Shown here in pieces: positions 1 through 4,716 of a stretch of DNA of 5,140 nucleotides. The translations under genes were made by a program, and so were the position numbers. Position 1 is the stretch's first letter. Each line of letters opens with the position of its first letter. The stretch comes from CAYLKK01 sp964412505. Its GTDB lineage: Bacteria > Pseudomonadota > Alphaproteobacteria > UBA3830 > CAYLKK01. The stretch spans positions 1 through 5,140 of the forward strand of contig CAYPOM010000013.1 in NCBI GenBank assembly GCA_964412505.1, written 5' to 3'. Under the pieces are notes generated by a model that was not told the DNA's origin, made no database searches, and saw only the letters and a list, made by a program, of their open reading frames with translations.

Positions 1-55
1 GAACCTGCGGCCCCCACCGTGTGAAGGTGATGCTCTACCGCTGAGCTAAATGTCC
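1..55 (-). tRNA. tRNA-Val (anticodon CAC), 3' part cut off by the window edge
   Basis: Read on the minus strand from position 55, the sequence folds as a tRNA. It has a 7-nt acceptor strand GGACATT, a D stem GCTC/GAGC around AGCGGTA, an anticodon stem TCACC/GGTGG (one T-G wobble) enclosing the loop TTCACAC, a five-base variable region GGGCC, and the start of the T arm GCAGG-TTC. The loop places CAC at 34-36, which reads the valine codon GTG. The rest of the T arm, the acceptor 3' strand and the CCA end lie beyond the left edge, so acceptor pairing cannot be checked. A CAC-decoding tRNA-Val is often missing from strongly reduced AT-rich genomes, so its presence argues against extreme reduction (inference). 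Confidence 0.93.
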
Positions 56-71
56 GATTAAACGATTGAAA

Positions 72-84
72 TGGTGGAGCGGGT
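72..84 (-). other. possible tRNA 3'-end (acceptor/CCA) remnant
   Basis: The minus strand here reads ACCCGCTCCACCA, which resembles the 3' acceptor strand, discriminator base and CCA of a tRNA (tRNA-Gly genes often end in CCCGCTCCA). The bases that should hold the T arm (85 onward on the plus strand) show no GTTCGA-type loop or T stem, so no complete tRNA is present. It lies 16 bases upstream of the tRNA-Val 5' end, where a neighbouring tRNA of a cluster could once have stood. It could be an eroded or recombined tRNA end, or chance. Confidence 0.3.
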
Positions 85-178
85 GGTACCTTAATGGTAA
101 CTCTTTTTGGAGACATTTTTTCGACAATATTTCAGACAGACTCTGCGTCCCAGGACATCCAAAAAGCCCAAAGGACAC

Positions 179-190
179 TCGCTATAGCGA
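179..190. repeat. 12-bp perfect palindrome
   Basis: TCGCTATAGCGA is a perfect inverted repeat in the non-coding stretch between the tRNA and the nuclease gene. It has no T-tract after it, so it is not a convincing terminator. It lies about 60 bases upstream of the proposed -10 element, so an operator or chance are both possible. The remainder of 56-279 holds no gene that I can support. Confidence 0.4.
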
Positions 191-245
191 TAATTTGTGT
201 AGAACTTTTAAAATTCTTTATAAATACCAATTTAATGAAAAACTG

Positions 246-254
246 TGGTATAAT
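246..254 (+). promoter_or_regulatory. extended -10 promoter for the Rpn nuclease gene
   Basis: TGGTATAAT is a perfect extended -10 element (TGnTATAAT), placed 25 bases ahead of the ATG at 280. No good -35 hexamer is seen at the usual distance, which is tolerated by extended -10 promoters. Transcription would start near 261, giving a short leader without an evident Shine-Dalgarno sequence. Confidence 0.6.
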
Positions 255-279
255 GTGTTAAGTTTGTTTTGGCTATATT

Positions 280-1248
280 ATGTACAGGTTATTGGATCCT
301 AAGAACGACTGGGCGTTTAAGCAAGTTTTTGGCGAAGAGAAGCATAAAGGCATTTTGCTAAAATTCTTGAATGATGTGCTTGACGAGCATGTATTGCATG
401 GTGATTTGATCACAGATGTAAGATTCTTAAAAGTCGATCTGGATACTGAAATTATAGCTTTGCGCCAGAGTATTGTCGATGTCCTGTGCAAAACTAAAGA
501 TGGGACTCATTTCATAGTCGAGATGCAGAGGGCTTCTGATTCCAGTTTCATTCAGAGAGCTGTAGAGTACGCAAGCAGAGTATACTTAAATCAGAGAACA
601 CGTACTCAAAAAACGAAAAATGACAGAGGCGGATACAAGAAATTAAGACCTGTTGTATTCTTGGCTATTATGGAAGAAACTCTATTTCCAGATAAGAAAG
701 AATATTTATCTCATCACCAATTTAGAGACGTTGTCACATACGAACATGATCTGAAGCAAATGTCGTTTTCTTTCCTTGAATTATCGAAGTTTCACAAGGA
801 ATTTGATGAGCTTAGCAATGATATAGAAAAATGGACTTATTTCTTCAAACATGCAAGCCACATAGCTCCTGAGGATTTAAAGAAAGTTTTAGACGAAGAT
901 TCAGCGTTAAGCGAAGCCTACAAAGCCCTTGAAATATCAGGATATACGCCAGAGCAGTTGTTAGAGTATGACCGTTACGCATGGAAAGAGGAAGAAATAC
1001 AAACAAGAATCAGCGATGCAATATTAGCTGGAGAAAAGGAATGGCGAGAGAAAGGTAGAGCTGAAGGAGAAAAAGCCGGTATCGAGAAAGGCGAAAAGAT
1101 AGGTATTGAGAAAGGAAAAGCTGAAGGTGAAAAAAAAGCTAAAATCGAAACTGCACAAAATCTTATAAAAATTGGTCTTAGCATTGATCAAATATCAGTC
1201 GCTACAGGTCTTTCTATTTCTGAAATTGATGGCTTAAAGAATTCGTAG
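280..1248 (+). CDS. Rpn family recombination-promoting nuclease / PD-(D/E)XK putative transposase
   Basis: This is a complete 322-residue protein of the Rpn/YhgA-like family (PDDEXK_2). The N-terminus MYRLLDPKNDWAFKQVFG is the family's diagnostic opening and fixes the start, although no clear ribosome-binding site precedes it. The nuclease core has D67 in SIVDVL and, 13 residues later, E81-M-Q83, the family's variant of the D...ExK metal-binding motif. The conserved QRAVEYASRVY helix follows. The C-terminal third is a charged segment rich in EKG/AEG repeats (about 245-290), followed by a short helix-turn-helix-like end (IGLSIDQISVATGLSISEID), as is common in these proteins. E. coli Rpn proteins are DNA endonucleases that promote RecA-independent recombination. 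Alternative names are 'transposase' or DUF4351-like protein, but no inverted repeats were seen flanking it. A run of eight A at 1130-1137 is a potential slippage site; the frame is intact. Confidence 0.93.
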   Translation: MYRLLDPKNDWAFKQVFGEEKHKGILLKFLNDVLDEHVLHGDLITDVRFLKVDLDTEIIALRQSIVDVLCKTKDGTHFIVEMQRASDSSFIQRAVEYASRVYLNQRTRTQKTKNDRGGYKKLRPVVFLAIMEETLFPDKKEYLSHHQFRDVVTYEHDLKQMSFSFLELSKFHKEFDELSNDIEKWTYFFKHASHIAPEDLKKVLDEDSALSEAYKALEISGYTPEQLLEYDRYAWKEEEIQTRISDAILAGEKEWREKGRAEGEKAGIEKGEKIGIEKGKAEGEKKAKIETAQNLIKIGLSIDQISVATGLSISEIDGLKNS

Positions 1249-1456
1249 AGCTGTTGTGAGTTTTATTCCTACATAACACTTTTAGATTGTTATTAAGTAG
1301 AATTGATTATTCCATCATGCTACAAAGATAATAACAGATAAATCAGTAGAAAATTAATATAAAATTTTAGACGATCTTATAACGTATGTAGCACTTAAGT
1401 ATATCTTAATATTCCAGTAGTATAATTAAGTAAATTTACTTTACGTGAAAGTTGTA
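1249..1456. other. AT-rich intergenic stretch with possible promoter
   Basis: No gene is supported here. There is a TATAAT hexamer at 1421-1426, 31 bases before the ATG at 1457, which may be a -10 element for the genes downstream; the -35 is weak. Just upstream is an imperfectly placed inverted repeat TTAAG-tatat-CTTAA (1395-1409), which would overlap the -35 region and could be an operator. No hairpin plus T-tract terminator for the upstream nuclease gene is evident. Confidence 0.35.
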
Positions 1457-1510
1457 ATGAAAAATATTATAAGAAAAATACTATTCCTGTTTGTCATCGG
1501 AATACTCTGA
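1457..1510 (+). other. signal-peptide-like reading segment ended by an in-frame TGA
   Basis: An ATG at 1457 opens MKNIIRKILFLFVIGIL, a short basic n-region followed by a ten-residue hydrophobic core, which is the shape of a Sec signal peptide. It is stopped by TGA at 1508-1510. The frame is the same as that of the downstream gene (1535-2314), and the eight codons between the TGA and the TTG at 1535 are open. The simplest reading is that the downstream protein once had this signal sequence and acquired a nonsense mutation. TGA is not recoded to Trp: every Trp in the genes here is TGG, and both toxin genes end in TGA within ATGA overlaps. Confidence 0.6.
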
Positions 1511-1534
1511 CAAACTCGCATTGATAATACTTGT

Positions 1535-2314
1535 TTGGCATCGAGGTCAACGGCTAAGCATATTGAGAAAGGAATAGAGGACCAAAAGTGCAAAAGTTTA
1601 GAAGCAACCATTAAAGACTGGAAAAAGCTAGAATGTCATTTTAACAAAGCAGAAGATTTCAATCCTAATAATTTCTGGACAGACCATAAATATGAACCTA
1701 ATAAAAGCTTTGCGAATCAGGCTAGTAGGGGAGGCATAAGTTTTGTTAAAGAAAGCGACAAAAAAGGAATAACAAAATGCGAAGCCGTTACGTATATATC
1801 AAATAAAAATTTCTTGGCTAAAGCATATAATAAAGACTTAAACAAAGGCGATAATTTAACTTGTAAACATGGTTCATCTAAAAATTCAGATGGTTACCCT
1901 CGTTGGCATTCTGAAATAGCATTTATTCAATACTTAACTGAGTTAGAAGATCCTGCGAATATGGGAAATTATAATTTTTTAAACAAGTTCACAGAAATTA
2001 AAGGCGATATTAAGCAAATAATTATACTTATAAGAAATAGCTCCTTACCTCCATGTTTTTGGGATTCAAGTACCGGAATTGATGTTAAAATTAAATGTTT
2101 AAAGTATTTAACAACGTTTTCTAGTAAATTGCATGAAATGACTCAAAAACCAGTAACCTGTATAGTATTTTATGCACAAAGTACGTTCGATTTTACACGT
2201 TATAATTATAGTGATTACGTTGAAGAATTAAAAAGAAATTTTACTAACGTAAAAGTTGATATAGAAAATATAAATTCAAAAATAATTATATCTGTTGACA
2301 AAAAACAAAATTAA
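1535..2314 (+). CDS. probable deaminase-fold protein (zinc-dependent), export signal interrupted
   Basis: The 259-residue open frame starts here at TTG, but no Shine-Dalgarno sequence supports this codon. The original start may be the ATG at 1457, now separated by a TGA. I do not recognise a named family. The layout of the second half fits the cytidine-deaminase fold. H125-S-E127 opens a helix (HSEIAFIQYL). A strand IIILIRNSSLPPC ends in C174, with a second cysteine C188 starting a helix. A further strand VTCIVFYAQ is followed by a helix and a final strand. AID/APOBEC and bacterial deaminase toxins use the same order: HxE for the zinc ligand and proton shuttle, then PC...C for the other two zinc ligands. 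The 13-residue gap between the cysteines is longer than the usual PCxxC, so the assignment is tentative. The N-terminal half is Lys-rich without a recognised domain. It is followed after 33 bases by the PIP-box protein gene, probably in the same transcript. Confidence 0.7.
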   Translation: MASRSTAKHIEKGIEDQKCKSLEATIKDWKKLECHFNKAEDFNPNNFWTDHKYEPNKSFANQASRGGISFVKESDKKGITKCEAVTYISNKNFLAKAYNKDLNKGDNLTCKHGSSKNSDGYPRWHSEIAFIQYLTELEDPANMGNYNFLNKFTEIKGDIKQIIILIRNSSLPPCFWDSSTGIDVKIKCLKYLTTFSSKLHEMTQKPVTCIVFYAQSTFDFTRYNYSDYVEELKRNFTNVKVDIENINSKIIISVDKKQN

Positions 2315-2321
2315 CCAAATA

Positions 2322-2333
2322 ATATACGTATAT
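2322..2333. repeat. 12-bp perfect palindrome between the two genes
   Basis: ATATACGTATAT is a perfect inverted repeat that fills much of the 33-base gap and ends five bases before the ribosome-binding site of the next gene. It has no T-tract and is entirely A/T apart from the central CG, so it could be a small operator or simply low-complexity sequence. Confidence 0.3.
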
Positions 2334-2338
2334 CTTGT

Positions 2339-2344
2339 GAGGTG
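2339..2344 (+). promoter_or_regulatory. ribosome-binding site deciding the ATG at 2348
   Basis: GAGGTG is a good Shine-Dalgarno sequence, with five bases between GAGG and the ATG at 2348. The in-frame GTG at 2342 overlaps this element and is therefore unlikely to be the start. Confidence 0.7.
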
Positions 2345-2347
2345 TAT

Positions 2348-2905
2348 ATGTTTAGGATGATGACATTAACGGTAGGTGTGTTTTGTATTAATTTTGTAGC
2401 AGCTATGAAACCAGTTGAATTTTTAGATGTAGATTTTAAAACAGCACAAAGTATTTTCCCAAAGAGCGTTTTTCTCTATTCTGACAATGTAATTAATGGT
2501 AAATATGAAGTTGCAGAAAACTTACTTAAGCAGATTATAACTGATAATTTAATAGTTAAATCAATGTTTCATGAAAATGAAGAAGAGAGCGTTCCTATCA
2601 GTAAAGCGATTGAAAAATCAAAATTAAATTTCCTAAATTACATAAAAACTGAACGACTTTTTGAACATAATTTTTTAGAAGATCAGTATTTGTTGGCTAA
2701 GATTTTAAATAGTTTTTATTTTTATAGTAGTTACGCAGATATAAATGAAATTTCAGGACATGAATTCTCTAAAATTAAAAAAGTTGATTTATATAGTTTC
2801 AAGTTATTAAAAAATATAAACCAAAAAATGTCAGCAAAAAGAACAAAACCAAGGCAAACTAAAATTACAGATTTTTTCAAGCCGAAGAAAGCTAATATAC
2901 AATAA
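2348..2905 (+). CDS. small putative exported protein with C-terminal eukaryotic PIP box / PIP degron
   Basis: The protein has 185 residues from the ATG chosen by the GAGGTG ribosome-binding site (an in-frame GTG lies two codons upstream). The N-terminus MFRMMTLTVGVFCINFVAA looks like a Sec signal peptide, with cleavage plausible after VAA (about residue 19), giving a mature form of about 166 residues. The mature body is largely helical and charged, and I do not recognise a domain. The C-terminus is striking. KRTKPRQTKITDFFKPKK contains the full PCNA-interacting box Q170-xx-I173-xx-F176-F177. It also has T174-D175 and the basic residue K181 at +4, which together define the PIP degron recognised by the eukaryotic ubiquitin ligase CRL4-Cdt2 (as in p21: QTSMTDFY...KR). 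Flanking Lys/Arg clusters could also act as a nuclear localisation signal. Bacterial sliding clamps bind a different motif (QLxLF type). I infer a secreted effector aimed at a eukaryotic host nucleus; function is unproven. Confidence 0.85.
   Translation: MFRMMTLTVGVFCINFVAAMKPVEFLDVDFKTAQSIFPKSVFLYSDNVINGKYEVAENLLKQIITDNLIVKSMFHENEEESVPISKAIEKSKLNFLNYIKTERLFEHNFLEDQYLLAKILNSFYFYSSYADINEISGHEFSKIKKVDLYSFKLLKNINQKMSAKRTKPRQTKITDFFKPKKANIQ
2855..2890 (+). other. PIP-degron coding segment
   Basis: Codons 170-181 of the exported protein spell Q-T-K-I-T-D-F-F-K-P-K-K. Each defining position of the consensus Qxx[ILM]TD[FY][FY]xxx[KR] is met. The motif is followed by only five residues, so it would be an exposed tail, which is where PIP boxes are commonly found. 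Confidence 0.8.
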
Positions 2906-2944
2906 TCGGAATACAACAGTTACGTGTCTCAATTCCATTTTGAA

Positions 2945-3016
2945 TTACTTAGCAGCTTGAGCGCGTTCTGCTTTTCTTTGTTGATCTAAAAAATATTCAA
3001 TGAGTAATAAATACTA
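2945..3016 (-). pseudogene. possible 3' remnant of a lost gene
   Basis: On the minus strand a short open stretch reads EYFLDQQRKAERAQAAK and ends in TAA (stop at 2945-2947). It is closed upstream by TAG at 3014-3016 and has no start codon. Its base composition is richer in G and C than the surrounding intergenic DNA, and the Ala/Arg/Gln-rich tail looks like the conserved end of a housekeeping protein. It may be the broken tail of a gene displaced by insertion of a neighbouring module; the parent gene is not recognised. The rest of 2906-3058 shows nothing further. Confidence 0.25.
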
Positions 3017-3058
3017 AAATGTAGATCAATATCAATTTTTGTTAAATAGATTACTAAT

Positions 3059-3709
3059 TCATACTGACAATTCTAATCCTTTCAAATAATCCTCAAAACT
3101 CTCAGGCTGACCTTCTGGGAATAAAATTCCTCTAATTAAATCTGCTCCTTTGCCTCTGCAATTTCCTATCGCATACTTAGCTGCTGCTCCAACAACTTCA
3201 ACTGAACTTGAGGATGGAATACTAAACTTTATTGATGGTGTTTTCCCATAAGGATCTCCCCAACCTTCTGTAGATTCATGATACCATGAGTCGAATAACA
3301 AATTATCATCTAAATAAATATATAAACGTTGCATATTCGTATAAAAAGCCTTTTTACTTCTAAATTTGTATGTTTTCATCATGTTATCTAGCTTGTTTAA
3401 GTAATATTCCATGTATGTTTTATTATCAAACAGTTTCCTCTCTGGATATCTTTCATAAACCCATTCTCTGTCTTTCGATACATCCTGAAAATCAAGCCTA
3501 TTCAACTCAGCTAAATCTTCTGCAGAAATTGATAAATCTCTACTTTTATCTAAAGCTTTTAGAACTGCATCGCCTATCGAATATAAATCTGCATCTAAAC
3601 CAAGATATATATCTTCTCCAAGTGGATCTTCTGCCATATTTCCGACTATCGAATATGTAGAAACTCTGAGCATTTTTTCATTGCACTCTATTCCAGCATT
3701 CTTTCTCAT
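3059..3709 (-). CDS. CDI-type immunity protein of the orphan cassette (copy A)
   Basis: The 216-residue cytoplasmic protein is predicted to neutralise the toxin encoded immediately upstream. Identification rests on its position behind a CdiA-CT-like nuclease domain and on its repetition, toxin plus partner, in copy B. The start is well supported: ATG overlaps the toxin stop as ATGA, and AAGGTGG lies four bases upstream. Residues 17-61 (VGNMAEDPLGEDIYLGLDAD and the following DKSRDLSI) and the last 54 residues (starting IPSSSSVEVVGAAAKYAIGN) are almost identical to copy B. Residues about 62-162 are largely different and probably form the toxin-specific surface. The DALDKSRDLS-like helix resembles the 'SL...SR' signature of CdiI_2-type immunity proteins, but I cannot confirm the family. 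It ends in TGA. Confidence 0.82.
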   Translation of the reverse strand: MRKNAGIECNEKMLRVSTYSIVGNMAEDPLGEDIYLGLDADLYSIGDAVLKALDKSRDLSISAEDLAELNRLDFQDVSKDREWVYERYPERKLFDNKTYMEYYLNKLDNMMKTYKFRSKKAFYTNMQRLYIYLDDNLLFDSWYHESTEGWGDPYGKTPSIKFSIPSSSSVEVVGAAAKYAIGNCRGKGADLIRGILFPEGQPESFEDYLKGLELSV

Positions 3710-4059
3710 TTTACCACCTTTCTAATTATTACATTCACGTTATTGGTTTTTCCATACTCTACAGCTTTCATAATCTCATTCATTTGCCACATACTTGTAT
3801 TTTCTGGAATTCCAATGTATACGTTTCTTACTTGTATATCTACAGGTTTTATAATTACTGGCTCATCTCCTTTTTTAAACGCTCTTCTATCACCATCGAA
3901 TTTCAAGGTTTTATCGACATATCCTTTAATTTTGCTATATATTTTTGATGGATTCGATGTGTACGTTTTTGCGTTCGTATTCAATGTTTTAACGCTAGTC
4001 GCAATTTTATCTGCTTCATCCCAAAAATCGAATGTCTTAAAATTAGCTTGAGTTAGCAT
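3706..4059 (-). CDS. orphan CdiA-CT-like nuclease toxin fragment (copy A)
   Basis: This is a 117-residue fragment of a PD-(D/E)XK-type toxin domain like that of Burkholderia pseudomallei 1026b-type CdiA, a tRNase family marked by FDF...TSVKTL. D11 in NFKTFDFW and S22-V-K24 in ATSVKTLNTNAKTY are visible, followed by the IYSKIKGYVDKTL helix and a C-terminal strand NVNVIIRKV. Compared with copy B it lacks the preceding helix with GIAYENYLE, which in this family supplies an active-site Glu. The homology starts precisely at ANFKTFDFW behind a short MLTQ leader. It is therefore probably inactive as it stands and a reservoir cassette for recombination with the full-length toxin gene. It starts nine bases after the stop of the copy B immunity gene and overlaps its own immunity gene by ATGA. 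A near-consensus promoter ends just before the ATG. No ribosome-binding site is seen. Confidence 0.8.
   Translation of the reverse strand: MLTQANFKTFDFWDEADKIATSVKTLNTNAKTYTSNPSKIYSKIKGYVDKTLKFDGDRRAFKKGDEPVIIKPVDIQVRNVYIGIPENTSMWQMNEIMKAVEYGKTNNVNVIIRKVVK
3714..3720 (-). promoter_or_regulatory. strong ribosome-binding site for immunity copy A
   Basis: The minus strand reads AAGGTGG, four bases before the ATG at 3709, inside the toxin fragment's 3' end. It lets the immunity gene be translated strongly in its own right. Copy B has no comparable site and would depend more on coupling through the ATGA overlap. Confidence 0.65.
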
Positions 4060-4067
4060 ACGTAAAT

Positions 4068-4095
4068 ATTATACCGATAACCCTAATTCTTTCAA
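4068..4095 (-). promoter_or_regulatory. near-consensus sigma70 promoter ahead of the orphan cassette
   Basis: On the minus strand TTGAAA (4090-4095), a 16-base spacer and TATAAT (4068-4073) form a nearly perfect promoter within the last codons and stop of immunity gene B. Transcription would begin at about 4061, almost at the ATG of the toxin fragment (4059), so the fragment would have virtually no leader, whereas immunity A has its own strong ribosome-binding site. The equivalent position at the end of immunity A has TTGAAA but TATGAA instead of TATAAT. Confidence 0.55.
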
Positions 4096-4716
4096 ATAAT
4101 CCTCAAAAGTTTCAGGTTGACCTTCTGGGAACAAAATTTCTCTAATTAAATCTGCGCCTTTGCCTCTGCAATTTCCTATTGCATACTTAGCTGCTGCTCC
4201 AACAACTTCAACTGGGCTTGAGGAGGGTATATGAATTTGTAATTCTTTTGGACAGCGTTCCCAGCCTCTCAGTACCTTGTGTAAATTTGGGAAAAATGAC
4301 ATTACTCCATCAACTAGCTCACAATCTACTATTTGCATATTTTTGTATAAAGCATTTGCCGTTTTGATCTTATAATTTTCTGCTAAATAAGCCATCCATT
4401 TTTCTCCTCGCTCTTCAACTAATGCTCTATCAAACAGTTTCCATTCATGGAACTTATCATCGAACCATTTGTCTGCAGCTTCAATTTCTCCTTTTTCAAC
4501 CATGTCAACATATAACAATCTATCATCTTCAGGAATCGACAAATCCCTACTTTTGTCCAAAGCTTTTATAACCGCATCGCCTATCGAATATAAATCTGCA
4601 TCTAAACCAAGGTAAATATCTTCTCCAAGTGGGTCTTGTTGCCTATTACCGACCAAGCTATATGTACATACTTCTATGAAATTTTTTAAACAATATATCT
4701 CTGTATACTTTTTCAT
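4069..4716 (-). CDS. CDI-type immunity protein (copy B)
   Basis: The 215-residue protein is the partner of the toxin domain encoded directly upstream, with an ATGA overlap that implies translational coupling; only a weak GGAAAA precedes the ATG. It is a paralogue of the protein at 3059-3709. Residues 17-61 and the C-terminal 54 residues match copy A nearly residue for residue. The middle hundred residues differ except for islands such as KLFD and LYKNMQ. Because immunity proteins of this class act by binding the toxin nuclease in the cytoplasm, the variable middle is the likely specificity region (inference). The conserved ends include VGAAAKYAIGNCRGKGADLI and a DPLGEDIYLGLDADLYSIGD block of unknown function. 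It ends in TAA, nine bases before the orphan toxin fragment. Confidence 0.82.
   Translation of the reverse strand: MKKYTEIYCLKNFIEVCTYSLVGNRQQDPLGEDIYLGLDADLYSIGDAVIKALDKSRDLSIPEDDRLLYVDMVEKGEIEAADKWFDDKFHEWKLFDRALVEERGEKWMAYLAENYKIKTANALYKNMQIVDCELVDGVMSFFPNLHKVLRGWERCPKELQIHIPSSSPVEVVGAAAKYAIGNCRGKGADLIREILFPEGQPETFEDYLKELGLSV

Noticed and set aside
72..188. Minus-strand reading that vaguely resembles a J-domain (SLSEI ... LRYHP)
   Set aside because: The HPD motif is absent (HPL), the frame is closed by TAG just upstream and runs on into the tRNA; chance resemblance is more likely.
66..302. Plus-strand 78-codon open frame beginning within the tRNA-proximal spacer
   Set aside because: It has no ribosome-binding site, an unusual Trp/Cys-rich composition, runs over the promoter and overlaps the true start of the Rpn gene.
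1021..1140. Repeated EKG/AEG codons as a distinct tandem repeat element
   Set aside because: This charged low-complexity tail is a normal part of Rpn-family proteins.
1508..1510. TGA read as tryptophan (alternative genetic code)
   Set aside because: All Trp codons seen in the genes of this window are TGG, and two minus-strand genes use TGA as the stop in ATGA overlaps.
2342..2344. GTG as start of the PIP-box protein
   Set aside because: It overlaps the GAGGTG Shine-Dalgarno sequence that serves the ATG at 2348.
2931..2946. AATTC-6-GAATT inverted repeat as a terminator
   Set aside because: The five-base A/T-rich stem is too weak and no T-tract follows on either strand.
3743..4051. Plus-strand 102-codon hydrophobic open frame
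   Set aside because: It is the antisense shadow of the toxin fragment, whose protein is conserved between the two copies.
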